Source: Leptolyngbya subtilissima AS-A7 (lineage in GTDB: Bacteria > Cyanobacteriota > Cyanobacteriia > Phormidesmidales > Phormidesmidaceae). From it: 64,000 nt of DNA. Position 1 is the stretch's first letter; every line of letters begins with the position of its first letter. Below are positions 29,506 to 40,096 of this stretch, piece by piece. The notes beneath the pieces are model-generated. The model saw only the letters and a list, made by a program, of their open reading frames with translations. It was not told the origin of the DNA and ran no database searches. Location of the stretch: contig NZ_JAMPKY010000008.1 in the NCBI RefSeq assembly GCF_039962255.1, positions 269,419 through 333,418 of the forward strand. Direction: 5' to 3'. A program made the position numbers and the translations under genes.

Positions 29506-30453
29506 TTAGGTGAAAAGGTCAGCGCGGGGGCGGAAGCGTTCGGTTTGGCGGAGCTCTTCGTAAAGAGCTTTTTCGCGATCGCTTAGCCCCGTCGGCACTA
29601 CCACCTCTAGCTCCACAATCTGATCGCCCCGGTCTCGGCCAACGGGATAGCCCCGCCCCGGCAGCTGGATAATTTGTCCGGTTTGCGCTCCCTGGGGTAG
29701 GGGGGTGCGCAAGGGACCATCCAGCGTGGGGATATCGATGGTGCTGCCTAGGGCAGCTTCGCTGGGGGTGATGGGCACACGGCAATACACATCGTTGCCT
29801 CGGAGGGTGTAGAAGGGATGGGGGTCAACCTGAATGCGCAGGTACAAGTTGCCACCGCCCACACCCTGGCCCCGCAAGCGAATGCGCTGACCAGTGACCA
29901 TGCCAGCGGGCATATTGACCTCTAGCGATCGCCCATCCTCTAGGCGAATACGCTCGCGCCCGCCTCGAAAGGCTTTTTCTAGGGGAACAGTGAGGTCGGC
30001 CTCGGCATCGCGGCGGCCAGTAGTAGTAGATGGGCTATAGGTAGCGGTATTGGCCGCATAGCCGTCGTCATCGCTAGCGCTACGGCGGGCTGGGCGACGG
30101 TTGAGAAGCTGGTCAACAAAAACATTGAAGTCGGGAAATTCGCCAAAGCCAAAGTCTTCTAAGGAAATCCGCCCACCGAAAAAATCGCTGACGACAGATT
30201 TACCCTGGCCTTTCTTAAAGCCCTCCTGCTGCCAGTACTCGCTGAATTTCTCGTACTGGGCGCGTTTTTCGTCGTCGGAGAGCACGGTGTAGGCTTCGCT
30301 GATCAGCTTGAACTGATCCTCTGCGGCCTGGTCGCCAGGGTTGAGGTCGGGGTGGTACTGTCGGGCGAGCTTGCGGTAGGCCTGCTTGATGTCACTAAAC
30401 GTTGCTTCTCTGGAAACCCCCAGAATGTCGTAGTAGTTCCGAAAGTTCTCCAT
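29506..30453 (-). CDS. dnaJ: DnaJ-type co-chaperone (DnaJ3-like)
   Basis: A 315-residue class II J-protein. The J domain (1-70) contains the HPD motif in QYHPDLNPGD. A Gly/Phe-rich linker (SDFFGGRISLEDFGFGEF) follows, then two C-terminal beta domains (VNMPAGMVTGQRIRLRGQGVGGG; LPGRGYPVGRDRGD). There is no Cys-rich zinc domain. It lies 119 bases downstream of the long dnaK in the same direction, matching the cyanobacterial dnaK3-dnaJ3 pair. The spacer is a C-rich repeat leader and no Shine-Dalgarno precedes the ATG. Confidence 0.9.
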   Translation of the reverse strand: MENFRNYYDILGVSREATFSDIKQAYRKLARQYHPDLNPGDQAAEDQFKLISEAYTVLSDDEKRAQYEKFSEYWQQEGFKKGQGKSVVSDFFGGRISLEDFGFGEFPDFNVFVDQLLNRRPARRSASDDDGYAANTATYSPSTTTGRRDAEADLTVPLEKAFRGGRERIRLEDGRSLEVNMPAGMVTGQRIRLRGQGVGGGNLYLRIQVDPHPFYTLRGNDVYCRVPITPSEAALGSTIDIPTLDGPLRTPLPQGAQTGQIIQLPGRGYPVGRDRGDQIVELEVVVPTGLSDREKALYEELRQTERFRPRADLFT

Positions 30454-30540
30454 GCAGGGTGGATAGGTGGGCGGGTAGGGGGTAGATGAGTGGATGGGTA
30501 GGCGGGTAGGGGAGTGGATGGTTCTGTTGGCCGGTTCGCT
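30454..30540 (-). repeat. C-rich CATCCACCC-type leader before dnaJ
   Basis: Read on the minus strand, this stretch consists of loosely repeated CCATCCACTCCCCTACC and CTACCCGCCCACC units ending 3-4 bases before the dnaJ ATG. Similar leaders precede the genes starting at 40507 (minus), 40890 and 57658. Confidence 0.6.
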
Positions 30541-30572
30541 CCCCTAGCTGGCAGGGCGAAGTGAAGGGTGGG

Positions 30573-33428
30573 TTAGAGCCACTCGTCGCGATCGCTCCAG
30601 TTGTCACCGTCGTAGCGAGGGGCAGGGCGGCGATTGTCTTGGCGAGGGGGTACCGATCTCGCAGCATCAGCGCCGCGTTCGGCGGGTGCAGGCCGCGCGC
30701 GCGTCTCTGGAGCCGGGTTTTCAGCGGGACGGTTCGCCGATGCGGGCTGCCCCCAGGGGTCGTCTTCCCAACTGTTGTCTCGGCGAGGAGCGGCGGAGGC
30801 GGGATTAGGTCGATCTGCTGGAGACGCATCGCGAGCGTAAGGGTCATAGCCCTGATCATCGTAACCACGGTTTCCAGAGCGCTCTGTTTCAGCGTCGCGA
30901 TAGTCGGCATCGCCGTAGCCTGGCTCAGGGGCGCTAGGCCGGTCGTAGCGTGGGTCATCGTAGGTCGATTGACCGTAACCCGCATCGCCATAGCTAGGGC
31001 GGGCGGGCTCAGAATTTTGCGTTCTTGGGGCGTCTTGACCGTAGTCTTGGCGGCCATAGCTGGGCTGATCATAGCTACGATAGTCGTCGGCAGCGGATGG
31101 GGTATCGGTCGACGGTCTGTAGTCTTGGCGATCGTAATCCTGGCGATCGTAGCCAGGTTGCCCATAGTCCTGGCGGCCATAGTCTTGACGTCCATAGTCC
31201 GATGTGGGCGGCTGGGGGCGGCTGGGTTCTTGGGGGCGGTCGTAGCCATTGCCATAGCCCTGGTCATAGCCAGAGTTGCCGTAGCTAGAGCCGCCGCTAG
31301 AACGTTCACTGTACCCCTGATTGCCGTAGCCCTGATCGCTGTATCCTGGGCTGTCGTAGTTCGGGTTGTTGTAACCCTGGCCGTTGTAGCCGGTCGTTCC
31401 GTAGGCCCGGTTGTCGTAAGCTGGGCTATTGTAGCGCTGGCCACCCGCTCCGCCACGATTGTCGTAGTCCCAGTCGTCGTCCCAGTTGCCCCAAGTAGTA
31501 GATCCCTGATAGCCGTAGTTGGGCCGCGCATCCAGGTCATCGTCGAAGGAGAAGGTCTTCTTTAGGGTATTGCCGATCTGGCCGAGGATGCCGCCTTCGG
31601 GAGCATCTTCAGCTTCGTAGAGGTAGGCCTCGCGGTTGAGGTCGTAGAGTTCGTCTTGCAGCTCGGCCTGGGCAATGTCGATGCCTCGCTCGTCGCTTTT
31701 CTCTAGGTAGTCGCGTAGCTCTTGCACTAGCCCTTCGATGCGGCGCCGGCGATCGCGGGCAAACTGCATGCCAAAGTCGAGGGCTACCTCCCGCAGCAGT
31801 CGCTCGGCCTGGAAAGTCAGCGCCTCGGCTCGGTTGCGCTTCTCAACTCGCTCGCGCTGGAGGCGATCGGTTTCGGCAAACTCCTCCGCCTCGCGAATCA
31901 TCCGCTGCACTTCGCCTTCTTCGAGATTAGAAGCGCCCTGGACGGTCAAACTCTGCTCGCGCCCGGTGGTCTTATCCATGGCCGACACTTGCAGAATGCC
32001 GTTAGCGTCGATGTCAAAGGATACCAGCACCTGGGGTACGCCGCGCGGTGCGGGGGGAATGCCCATCAACTTGAAGCGACCCAGAGACTTGTTGTCGGCT
32101 CCCATTTCGCGCTCGCCCTGGAGCACGTGCACTTCTACCGAGGTCTGGTTGTTTTCAGAGGTGGAGAAAATATCCGATCGCCGCACCGGAATCGTGGTGT
32201 TGCGGGGAATCACCTTCTTCATCACGCCGCCGATAGTCTCCAGCCCTAGAGAGAGCGAGGTGACATCTAGCAGCATGATGTCCTGCACTTCCTGGGTGAT
32301 GATGCCTGCCTGCACGGCAGCACCTACAGCCACGGCTTCGTCAGGGTTCACGTTTTGGCTGGGTTCGAGGCCGATCAGACCGCGCACCAAGTTCTGCACC
32401 ATGGGCATGCGGCTGCCGCCGCCCACCAGCACCACTTCGTCGATGTCGTTGGGGGTGAGGCCCGCATCGCTGAGGGCCTGCTTGAGGGGCGCGCGCAGGG
32501 CGCTGACCAAGTCGCCGCAGAGGCCTTCGAACTGCGATCGGCTCAGGCGCGTCTCGATATGCTTAGGACCTTCAGGGCTAGCAGTAATAAACGGCAGGCT
32601 GATTTCGGTGCTGGCCACGCCAGAAAGCTCAATCTTGGCTTTCTCGGCCGCCTCAGTTAATCGCTGGAGCGCCTGACGATCTTTGCGTAGGTCAATGCCC
32701 TCTTTTTCAAGGAATTCATCGGCCAGCCAGTCAACAATTTTGGTGTCGAAGTTGGTGCCGCCCAGCTGGGTATCGCCCGAGGTCGAGCGTACCTCAAACA
32801 CCCCATCGCCCACGTCGAGAATCGACACGTCAAAGGTGCCGCCCCCCAAGTCAAACACCAGAATGGTTTCGTTCTGCACCTGGTCGAGACCGTAAGCCAA
32901 CGCTGCCGCCGTGGGCTCGTTCAAAATGCGCTTGACTTCCAGCCCGGCGATCCGCCCGGCGTTGCGGGTGGCCTGGCGCTGGGCGTCGTTAAAGTAGGCG
33001 GGCACGGTGATCACCGCCCCGGTCACTGGCTGGCCCAGGTAGCGACTGGCCTCATCCGCCAGCTTGCGCAGCACGATGGCCGAAATTTCTTCGGGGGCAA
33101 AATCTTTTTCAAGGCGGGGGCAGCGAATTTTGACGTTGCCTAAATCATCGCGGCGAATCGTGTAGGGCACCCGCTTAGAGGATGGGTCGAGCTCGGCGTA
33201 GCGACGACCCATATAGCGCTTGACACTATAAAAGGTGTTTTGGGGATTGAGCACCGCCTGCCTGCGGGCCATCTGCCCCACCAGCCGCTCGCCCTCTTTG
33301 CTAAACGCCACTACCGAAGGCGTAGTCCGCATCCCTTCGGCGTTGGCAATCACTACCGGCTTGCCGCCCTCCATTACAGAGACCACGGAGTTGGTCGTAC
33401 CCAGGTCGATGCCAACTACTTTTCCCAT
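30573..33428 (-). CDS. dnaK: Hsp70 chaperone DnaK3-like with long Tyr-rich tail
   Basis: A 951-residue Hsp70. The ATPase domain (1-385) starts with [19 protein letters not shown] and contains [18 protein letters not shown] and [11 protein letters not shown]. The substrate domain (390-510) has [18 protein letters not shown], and a helical lid runs to about 610. From about residue 637 on, some 315 residues are low complexity, built from GY, DY, RQDY and PSYG units with about 36 Tyr, many Gly, Asp, Gln, Arg and Pro, ending in NWSDRDEWL. Cyanobacterial DnaK3 proteins are known to be long and thylakoid-associated, but this tail is far longer than the usual 640-residue DnaK. Confidence 0.93.
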   Translation of the reverse strand: MGKVVGIDLGTTNSVVSVMEGGKPVVIANAEGMRTTPSVVAFSKEGERLVGQMARRQAVLNPQNTFYSVKRYMGRRYAELDPSSKRVPYTIRRDDLGNVKIRCPRLEKDFAPEEISAIVLRKLADEASRYLGQPVTGAVITVPAYFNDAQRQATRNAGRIAGLEVKRILNEPTAAALAYGLDQVQNETILVFDLGGGTFDVSILDVGDGVFEVRSTSGDTQLGGTNFDTKIVDWLADEFLEKEGIDLRKDRQALQRLTEAAEKAKIELSGVASTEISLPFITASPEGPKHIETRLSRSQFEGLCGDLVSALRAPLKQALSDAGLTPNDIDEVVLVGGGSRMPMVQNLVRGLIGLEPSQNVNPDEAVAVGAAVQAGIITQEVQDIMLLDVTSLSLGLETIGGVMKKVIPRNTTIPVRRSDIFSTSENNQTSVEVHVLQGEREMGADNKSLGRFKLMGIPPAPRGVPQVLVSFDIDANGILQVSAMDKTTGREQSLTVQGASNLEEGEVQRMIREAEEFAETDRLQRERVEKRNRAEALTFQAERLLREVALDFGMQFARDRRRRIEGLVQELRDYLEKSDERGIDIAQAELQDELYDLNREAYLYEAEDAPEGGILGQIGNTLKKTFSFDDDLDARPNYGYQGSTTWGNWDDDWDYDNRGGAGGQRYNSPAYDNRAYGTTGYNGQGYNNPNYDSPGYSDQGYGNQGYSERSSGGSSYGNSGYDQGYGNGYDRPQEPSRPQPPTSDYGRQDYGRQDYGQPGYDRQDYDRQDYRPSTDTPSAADDYRSYDQPSYGRQDYGQDAPRTQNSEPARPSYGDAGYGQSTYDDPRYDRPSAPEPGYGDADYRDAETERSGNRGYDDQGYDPYARDASPADRPNPASAAPRRDNSWEDDPWGQPASANRPAENPAPETRARPAPAERGADAARSVPPRQDNRRPAPRYDGDNWSDRDEWL

Positions 33429-33689
33429 GCGCTCTGGCGTCTCCTTATCTGTCGGACTGCGTGCTCAATGAAGGTTAGCACCGAGGGGGCATCGCTTCTG
33501 CCAACCTACTTACATCAACTTTCTTAATGATAGTCTGTCACAGGCTGGCCTAGATTCTACCGCACGGCTTTTGGAGGCTTAGTAAAGGTTGAAAGAGAGA
33601 GGATAAAGGTGATTGGCTTAGCAGTATCTCTGAGCCGAGGAATGGCCTAGACTGGAGCTATCTTGAGAGCGCTTAGCCTTCTTTGGTTT

Positions 33690-34271
33690 ATGGTGCAGAC
33701 GCGGCCCAGGTTCTATAGCTTTGAAGAATATCTGGCCTACGACGACGGCACGGAACATTTTTACGAGCTATTTAATGGAGAACTAATTGCGGTGCCACCA
33801 GAGTCGGGGCAAAACGTACAAATTGCCAATCGCCTGCTGCTAATCTTTGCACTGCTATTAGGAATAGACCGGGTGCGGGGGCATGGCCTGGAGCTAGAAG
33901 TCAGGGGTGAACCGAAAAATCGTTATCCTGACCTGACGGTAATTCAGCCTGAACACATTGAGCTATTGGCGAAGCGCAACACCATTCGCCTGACGATACT
34001 ACCCCCAGCACTAGTGGTCGAGGTAGTTAGCCCTGGAGAATTGCAGTGGGAGCGCGACTACGTAGCTAAGCGTGCCCAGTACGAAGACTTAGGCATTCCT
34101 GAATACTGGATCATCAACCCCCAAGATCGCACGGTGCTGGTACTGGCGCAGCAGGGTCAGGGGTTTGCCCCGGTAGGAACCTTTGCCGGAGAGCAACGGA
34201 TAGAGTCGGCCCAGTTCACAAATCTCACTCTGACCGCCGCTCAGCTTTTTGCGGCAGGGTTGCCGGAATAA
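33690..34271 (+). CDS. Uma2-family (DUF820) PD-(D/E)XK nuclease-like protein
   Basis: About 193 residues. The family signature is clear: FYSFEEYLAYDDG, then YELFNGELIAVPPESG, RYPDLTVIQPE, PALVVEVVSPGE and YEDLGIPEYWIINPQDRTV. The fold is a restriction-endonuclease type; the family is greatly expanded in cyanobacteria and its role is unknown. The start is uncertain: TTG 33663 has a GGAG site and would add nine hydrophobic residues, while ATG 33690 matches the usual family N-terminus. Confidence 0.85.
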   Translation: MVQTRPRFYSFEEYLAYDDGTEHFYELFNGELIAVPPESGQNVQIANRLLLIFALLLGIDRVRGHGLELEVRGEPKNRYPDLTVIQPEHIELLAKRNTIRLTILPPALVVEVVSPGELQWERDYVAKRAQYEDLGIPEYWIINPQDRTVLVLAQQGQGFAPVGTFAGEQRIESAQFTNLTLTAAQLFAAGLPE

Positions 34272-34359
34272 AACGCCATTGTTAGAGGTGCAGTTTTATT
34301 GACCGCATCGCACCCTGCTCGCAGACTTTCAATGACAATCCTCAGGGTAACCACCCTCT

Positions 34360-34611
34360 ATGCGCATCAACCTGAATATTCCTGATGAAGTCGCCCAATG
34401 CCCAACCTTTTCTAAGTCCGATTGGCTGCGGGAAATGGCGATTTCCCTGTTTGAGCAGGAGCGGGTTACCCTAGGCATCGCCAGCCAGATCGCAGGCATT
34501 CACCTGATGGAGTTTCAAAAAATCATCGGCAGTCGCGGCGTTTGTGCTCATTACGATGCCGAAGAGTTTGTTAAGGATATTGAAAACCTGCGCAGCCGGG
34601 GTTGGCTATGA
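34360..34611 (+). CDS. UPF0175-family antitoxin-like protein
   Basis: An 83-residue protein: MRINLNIPDEVA, SKSDWLREMAISLFEQERVTLG, then a helix-turn-helix-like IASQIAGIHLMEFQKIIGSRG. This is the UPF0175 family, typically the antitoxin of PIN-like DUF3368 proteins. Its TGA overlaps the ATG of the next gene, the usual arrangement for such a pair. Confidence 0.85.
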   Translation: MRINLNIPDEVAQCPTFSKSDWLREMAISLFEQERVTLGIASQIAGIHLMEFQKIIGSRGVCAHYDAEEFVKDIENLRSRGWL

Positions 34612-35096
34612 CCATTGTGAGCGATGCTTCATCCCTGGGCAGCTTGGCCCTGATTGACTGTCTCTGGCTGCTGGAGGCGCTCTACGGCACTGTGGTGATT
34701 TCAGATGTGGTGGCGCGGGAGCTGGCAACAGCTAAGAATGCTCGTATTCAGGCGGTGCTATCGGTCAGTTGGGTCAAGGTGCAGGTGCCGACGGAGAGCG
34801 CGATCGCAACCATCCAGCAGCAGGGCCAGCAGCTCGACCTGGGCGAAACCCAAACTCTGGCCCTAGCCCTTCAGCTCAACGCCGACGAACTGCTGATCAA
34901 CGAGCGCAGAGGACGGCAGGTCGCCCAAGCGCTGGGTCTGTCGGCGATCGGCATCGTTGGCATTGTCATCGTCGCCAAGCAGCGGGCGCTGATTCCCAGC
35001 GTGCGACGGGTGATGGATGCCCTGGTGGAGCTGGCTGGTTTTCGCATCAGCCACCAGCTTTACCAAAAGATTCTTAAGTTTGTCGATGAAATCTAA
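34608..35096 (+). CDS. DUF3368 PIN-like toxin
   Basis: A 162-residue protein with the PIN-like acidic layout: VSDASSLGSLALIDCLWLL at the N-terminus, ISDVVARELA, LDLGETQTLALALQLNADELLINERRGR and a C-terminal helix. PIN-type toxins are RNases; here this is by family. ATG 34608 overlaps the UPF0175 stop by 4 bases (ATGA), which I prefer to the TTG two codons earlier. It forms a type II toxin-antitoxin candidate with the preceding gene. Confidence 0.83.
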   Translation: MTIVSDASSLGSLALIDCLWLLEALYGTVVISDVVARELATAKNARIQAVLSVSWVKVQVPTESAIATIQQQGQQLDLGETQTLALALQLNADELLINERRGRQVAQALGLSAIGIVGIVIVAKQRALIPSVRRVMDALVELAGFRISHQLYQKILKFVDEI

Positions 35097-35105
35097 GGTC
35101 TCAGC

Positions 35106-35185
35106 GAACGGGGTTCAGGTTTTAAGGTTCAGGGTTCAGGGCTGCACCTTAAACCCTAAACCCTAGACCTAATACCTCAAACCCG
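35106..35185. repeat. short imperfect repeat (GGTTCAGG / AAACCCTA) region
   Basis: GGGTTCAGG occurs as loose direct repeats, followed by AAACCCTAAACCCTAG on the same strand, which forms a rough inverted repeat with it. It lies between the toxin gene and valS. It resembles the short tandem intergenic repeats common in filamentous cyanobacteria. Confidence 0.5.
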
Positions 35186-35288
35186 TTAGCCCTTGATACC
35201 CAGCAACTCCCCAGGTTCACCATCAAAATGACAGGATCCCTAGGTACACTGTCTTTAATGCAATAGTCCCCGCGCTCCAGGTTTTGTG

Positions 35289-38200
35289 ATGACGGCCACC
35301 GTTCCCGCTCTCTCCGCCCAGTACGACCCCACGCAGACCGAAACCAAGTGGCAGGCTCAGTGGGAAGAGAACCAGGTCTTTAAAGCCGACCCCGACCACC
35401 CCGGCGAACCCTACTGCGTGGTGATTCCGCCGCCGAACGTGACCGGCAGTCTGCACATGGGCCACGCCTTTGAGAATGCGCTGATCGACACTCTGGTGCG
35501 CTACCAACGTATGGCTGGGCGCAACACCCTGTGGCTGCCGGGCACCGACCACGCCAGCATTGCGGTGAGCACGATTTTAGATCGGCAGTTCCAAGATGAG
35601 GGGTTGAAGAAGGAGGATGTGGGGCGCGATCGCTACCTGGAGCGCGCCTGGGAATGGAAGGCTGAGTCGGGTGGCACCATCGTCAACCAACTGCGTAAGC
35701 TAGGCGTCTCGGTGGACTGGAGCCGCGAGCGCTTCACCATGGATGAAGGGCTCAATACTGCGGTGCTGACCGCCTTTACCCAACTCTACGACGAGGGGCT
35801 GATCTACCGGGGTAACTACATGGTCAATTGGTGCCCCGCCAGCCAGTCAGCGGTGTCTGACCTAGAGGTGGAGCAGCGGGAGGTGGACGGCCACCTGTGG
35901 CACTTCCGCTACCCCTTTACCGATGGCTCGGGCTACCTGGAAGTAGCCACCACCCGCCCCGAAACTATGCTAGGTGACACGGCAGTGGCAGTGAACCCCA
36001 ACGACGATCGCTACCGCGACATGGTGGGCAAAACTCTCACGCTGCCAATTGTGAATCGCGAAATTCCTGTCATCGCCGATGACTACGTCGATGCGGAGTT
36101 TGGCACCGGCTGCGTCAAAGTCACCCCTGCCCACGACCCCAACGACTTTGCCATGGGCCAGCGCCACAACCTGCCCATGGTCACCGTCATGAACAAAGAC
36201 GGCACCATGAATGAAAACACTGCCCATTTTCAGGGGCTAGACCGTTTTGAAGCCCGCAGTGCAGTGGTGCGTCAGCTCGATAACGAAGGCTTTCTAGTGC
36301 GCATCGAGGACTACCGCCACACGGTGCCCTACAGCGATCGCGGCAAGGTGCCCATCGAGCCGCTGCTCTCCACTCAGTGGTTCGTCAAAATTCGGCCTTT
36401 GGCAGACAAAGCGTTGGACTATCTCGACAACCGCCAAGAGCCCAAGTTTGTGCCCGAGCGCTGGACGAAGGTGTACCGCGACTGGCTGGTCAACCTCAAA
36501 GACTGGTGCATCTCGCGCCAACTGTGGTGGGGCCACCAAATTCCGGCTTGGTACGCCGTTAGCGAAACCAACGGCGAAATCACTGACGACACTCCCTTTT
36601 TCGTGGCAGCCACCGAAGCAGAGGCTAGGGAAAAGGCCACCGATCGCTATGGTGAATGGGTGGAACTGGTGCGCGACCCCGACGTACTCGACACCTGGTT
36701 TTCGTCAGGCCTGTGGCCCTTCTCAACCATGGGCTGGCCCGATGAATCGGCTCAGGACTTCCAGACCTACTACCCCACGACCACCCTGGTTACCGGCTTC
36801 GACATCATCTTCTTCTGGGTGGCCCGCATGACTCTGATGGCGGGGCACTTCACCGACACCATGCCCTTTGAGACCGTCTATATTCACGGTCTGGTGCGCG
36901 ATGAAAACAACAAAAAGATGTCGAAGTCGGCCAATAACGGCATCGACCCCCTGCTGCTGATCAACAAGTACGGCACCGACGCCCTGCGCTACACCCTGAT
37001 TCGCGAAGTCACCGGAGCAGGTCAGGATATTCGCCTGGAGTACGATCGCAACACCGACGAATCCGTCTCGGTGGAAGCTTCTCGCAACTTCACCAACAAG
37101 CTGTGGAACGCCTCCCGCTTTGTAATGATGAACCTGGGCGGGCAATCTCCCGACAGCCTAGGTGTGCCCGATGTAGCGGGGCTGGAGCTGGCTGATCGCT
37201 GGATTTTGTCTCGCTTTAACCGAGTTGTGCAGAGCGTGCGCGACAACCTAGACCAGTACGGCATGGGCGAAGCCGCCAAAGACCTTTACGAATTTGTGTG
37301 GGGCGACTTCTGCGACTGGTACATCGAGCTGGTCAAGCCCCGCCTCCAAGGGGAAGGCTCGTCGAAGTTCACTGCAGCTCAGCAAACCCTAGCCTTTGTG
37401 CTCGACGGCATTCTCAAACTGCTGCACCCGTTTATGCCCCACATTACCGAGGAGCTGTGGCACACCCTCAACCAGGTGGGCAACGACCAGTTTTTGGCTG
37501 TGCAGCCCTACCCTACGGTGCAGCCTGACCTCATTGACGATGCCCTAGAGCAGCAGTTTGCTCTGGTGTTTAACACCGTGCGCACTGTGCGCAACCTACG
37601 GGCTGAGGCCGGTATTAAACCCAGCCTGCGCATTGAGACCATTCTCGAAAGCGAGAGTGCTGACGAGCGCCATATTCTGCAAGCCACCGCCGACTACATC
37701 AAAGACCTGGGCAAAATCGATACCCTGGTGATTCTCGGTGGCAAGCAGCCGGTCTCTACAGCCCACAGCGCAGAGGAAAGCGCCAGTGCGTCGAACGCCG
37801 TGGCAAAGCTGAGCGACAACCCGGTGGTGGCCGAAGTGCAAGGCTTCTGGCACAACCTGCTGCCCCTGCTTGACGACCCTCTGCACTACGGCGACTTGTT
37901 TTTTACCGCTTTGCGCCGTCCCGCTTTTACCATGCTGTGGATTTTGGTGGGTCTGGTGGCCCTCAAGTTTACGGGGGCGTTGGTGAGCGCGGTTGACAGC
38001 ACCCCCATCTTTAGTGCCCTGATGGAGCTGGTGGGGCTGTGGGTGACGGTTAACTTTGTGCGGCAGAACTTGCTCAGCGGGGGCGATCGCGCCCGCCTCA
38101 ATCAGACCTACCAGCAGTGGCGGCACAAGGTGCTTGACCCCGATATCGCAGCGCCAGCTCCCACCCCGGTCCTGCTGCCTGCGCCCGTGCCCCAAGAAGG

Positions 38201-38531
38201 CAGCGATGACGGTGCCCCCACCCCCCACGATGAGGGCCACGATACGGTTAGAGGGGATGGGGAGCCGAATCAAAAGCTGTTTGCTGGGGTCACCGGCACC
38301 GTGCAGGTACTCATTCCTTTGACGGGCGTGGTAGATGTCGATGCCCTCAGAGCCAAGGTGGAAAAAGACCTGGGCAAGGTGGAGGCGGAGATCAAGTCGC
38401 TCTCGGGGCGGCTGAGCAACCCCGGCTTTGTGGATAAAGCCCCCGCCGATGTGGTGCAGGGAGCCCGCAATTCCCTGGCCGAGGCCGAGGCCCAAGCGAC
38501 AATTCTCAAGGCGCGGCTGGCGATGCTGTAA
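35289..38531 (+). CDS. valS: valyl-tRNA synthetase with inserted CAAD domain
   Basis: A 1080-residue class I synthetase. HMGH (the HIGH motif) is at residues 56-59 and KMSKS at 543-547, with the editing domain between them. The anticodon-binding domain is followed, where other ValRS run directly into the C-terminal coiled coil, by an insert of about 150 residues: a helix ([15 protein letters not shown]), two hydrophobic helices ([34 protein letters not shown]), then a Pro/Asp-rich linker. This is the CAAD domain known to attach cyanobacterial synthetases to thylakoid membranes. The coiled coil resumes at [20 protein letters not shown]. Confidence 0.95.
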   Translation: MTATVPALSAQYDPTQTETKWQAQWEENQVFKADPDHPGEPYCVVIPPPNVTGSLHMGHAFENALIDTLVRYQRMAGRNTLWLPGTDHASIAVSTILDRQFQDEGLKKEDVGRDRYLERAWEWKAESGGTIVNQLRKLGVSVDWSRERFTMDEGLNTAVLTAFTQLYDEGLIYRGNYMVNWCPASQSAVSDLEVEQREVDGHLWHFRYPFTDGSGYLEVATTRPETMLGDTAVAVNPNDDRYRDMVGKTLTLPIVNREIPVIADDYVDAEFGTGCVKVTPAHDPNDFAMGQRHNLPMVTVMNKDGTMNENTAHFQGLDRFEARSAVVRQLDNEGFLVRIEDYRHTVPYSDRGKVPIEPLLSTQWFVKIRPLADKALDYLDNRQEPKFVPERWTKVYRDWLVNLKDWCISRQLWWGHQIPAWYAVSETNGEITDDTPFFVAATEAEAREKATDRYGEWVELVRDPDVLDTWFSSGLWPFSTMGWPDESAQDFQTYYPTTTLVTGFDIIFFWVARMTLMAGHFTDTMPFETVYIHGLVRDENNKKMSKSANNGIDPLLLINKYGTDALRYTLIREVTGAGQDIRLEYDRNTDESVSVEASRNFTNKLWNASRFVMMNLGGQSPDSLGVPDVAGLELADRWILSRFNRVVQSVRDNLDQYGMGEAAKDLYEFVWGDFCDWYIELVKPRLQGEGSSKFTAAQQTLAFVLDGILKLLHPFMPHITEELWHTLNQVGNDQFLAVQPYPTVQPDLIDDALEQQFALVFNTVRTVRNLRAEAGIKPSLRIETILESESADERHILQATADYIKDLGKIDTLVILGGKQPVSTAHSAEESASASNAVAKLSDNPVVAEVQGFWHNLLPLLDDPLHYGDLFFTALRRPAFTMLWILVGLVALKFTGALVSAVDSTPIFSALMELVGLWVTVNFVRQNLLSGGDRARLNQTYQQWRHKVLDPDIAAPAPTPVLLPAPVPQEGSDDGAPTPHDEGHDTVRGDGEPNQKLFAGVTGTVQVLIPLTGVVDVDALRAKVEKDLGKVEAEIKSLSGRLSNPGFVDKAPADVVQGARNSLAEAEAQATILKARLAML

Positions 38532-38676
38532 GGGGCAACAGGACTCAATCCTTTGGCGGCAAAATCTCCGAACGATTTCCCCTGCCCCAGAAAGCCTTAC
38601 GGAATGCGATACCGCAAAGGATTGGGAATTTTGACTGAGCCATAGGGCATTTCACCAAACTGGGCTCAATCTTTGC

Positions 38677-40056
38677 ATGCGTACACAGAGCAGATCCGTC
38701 GCCCAAGTCAAAACTGGCTCAGAGGTACGAGCATTTTTAACCCTGGCGGTGCCCCTGGCCGGAGCCCAAGTGGCTCAGGCTGCCGTCGGCTTCGTCGACA
38801 CCCTAATGATGGGGCGGCTGGGGGCCGAGACCCTCGCCGCTGGCGGCCTAGCGGCCATTAGCTTTCAGCTACTGCTGGCGGTGATCGGCGGGTTTGTGAT
38901 GACCGTGGGGCCGCTGGTGGCCCAGGCCTTTGGGGCGGGGCAAAAGGATCAGGTTGAGGCAATCGCCCGGCAGGGGTTTTGGCTTTCGCTAGGGCTGAGT
39001 CTGCCGATGATGGCGGTGCTGAGCCAGCTCGATCGCATGTTGCTGGGGCTAGGGCAGCCCGAGGCGATCGCCACCCTCACCGCCCCCTACTTCCAAGGAA
39101 TTCTCTGGGGCGCGTTTCCGGCTCTAGCCTTTGCCATGCTGCGGGGCTACGCTGCGGCCCTAGCCGAGGCCCAGGTGGTGATTGTGATTGTGCTGGTGGG
39201 CACAGTCTTTAACATTGTGGGCAACTATGCCCTAGGGTTTGGCAAATGGGGCTTCCCGGCCCTGGGGCTGGGGGGGCTAGGGCTATCCAGCGGACTGAGC
39301 TACTGGCTGATGTTTGGGCTATTTTTGCTCTACACCCTCAAGCATCCCAATTTGAAGGAATATCGTTTTTGGCGGGGGTGGCACCGGGTGCAGCCCCGGC
39401 TAGTCGGTCGGCTGCTGGGCATGGGGGGCGAGATCGCCGTCACCATCGCCTTAGAATTTAGCCTGTTTGCTGTGGTCACGTTTTTGATGGGGATCCTTGG
39501 CCCTGAGGTGCTGGCCGCCCACCAGACCGTATATCAAACGATTTACCTGATTTTCATGGTTCCTCTAGGTATGTCCTACGCGGCGACGGCGCGGGTGGGA
39601 CTGGCTTTTGGTCAGCAGGATATGGGCGCGGCGCGACGGGCAGGGTATGTGGCGATGGCGATCGCCGCTGTCTTTATGCTGCTAGCCACCCTCGGCCTCC
39701 TGCTATTTCGCCAGTCCATTATTGGCCTCTACCTAGACCTGCGTGATCCAGTTAATGCCCCGGTAATTGCCCTGGCCCTGCCAATGCTTTTTGTGGCGGC
39801 ATTGGCCCAGCTCACCGACGGTGTCCAGCGAGTCGCTTCAGGGGCGCTCTACGGGCTGCAAGATACCCGCATGCCTATGGTGCTCAGCGGGCTAGCTTTC
39901 TGGGGCGTAGGGCTGACTACGGGCTATCTCCTAGGCTTTTGGCTCGGCCTCGACGGGGTCGGGCTGTGGATTGGCCAATCCATTGGGGTAGCCACCGCTG
40001 GAATCATTTTTGTGGTCCGGTTCCATCGCTTGACCCGCCCCAGCCGGGCAGTCTGA
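38677..40056 (+). CDS. MATE-family multidrug/Na+ exporter
   Basis: A 459-residue membrane protein with twelve hydrophobic segments. It opens with FLTLAVPLAGAQVAQAAVGFVDTLMMGRLG, the MATE helix 1 pattern, and repeats the fold after GEIAVTIALEFSLFAVVTFLMG in the second half. NorM-type cation-coupled export is likely; the substrate is unknown. Its start is an ATG without a strong ribosome site. It converges on a small membrane protein. Confidence 0.9.
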   Translation: MRTQSRSVAQVKTGSEVRAFLTLAVPLAGAQVAQAAVGFVDTLMMGRLGAETLAAGGLAAISFQLLLAVIGGFVMTVGPLVAQAFGAGQKDQVEAIARQGFWLSLGLSLPMMAVLSQLDRMLLGLGQPEAIATLTAPYFQGILWGAFPALAFAMLRGYAAALAEAQVVIVIVLVGTVFNIVGNYALGFGKWGFPALGLGGLGLSSGLSYWLMFGLFLLYTLKHPNLKEYRFWRGWHRVQPRLVGRLLGMGGEIAVTIALEFSLFAVVTFLMGILGPEVLAAHQTVYQTIYLIFMVPLGMSYAATARVGLAFGQQDMGAARRAGYVAMAIAAVFMLLATLGLLLFRQSIIGLYLDLRDPVNAPVIALALPMLFVAALAQLTDGVQRVASGALYGLQDTRMPMVLSGLAFWGVGLTTGYLLGFWLGLDGVGLWIGQSIGVATAGIIFVVRFHRLTRPSRAV

Positions 40057-40096
40057 CGGCGGCACATAAGCGCTAGGGCCGGTGAGCCAGGTTAGT

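Noticed and set aside
30561..31565. Long open frames on both strands across the dnaK tail (including 30395-31540 minus)
   Set aside because: They are produced by the repetitive GC-rich tail codons; composition is extreme Val/Ala/Arg or Thr/Ala, and the DnaK frame is continuous.
35106..35185. Telomere-like or CRISPR-like repeat
   Set aside because: Units are too short and irregular; best seen as a small intergenic repeat.
37596..38495. 299-residue open frame antisense to valS
   Set aside because: His/Gln/Gly-rich shadow of the ValRS gene.
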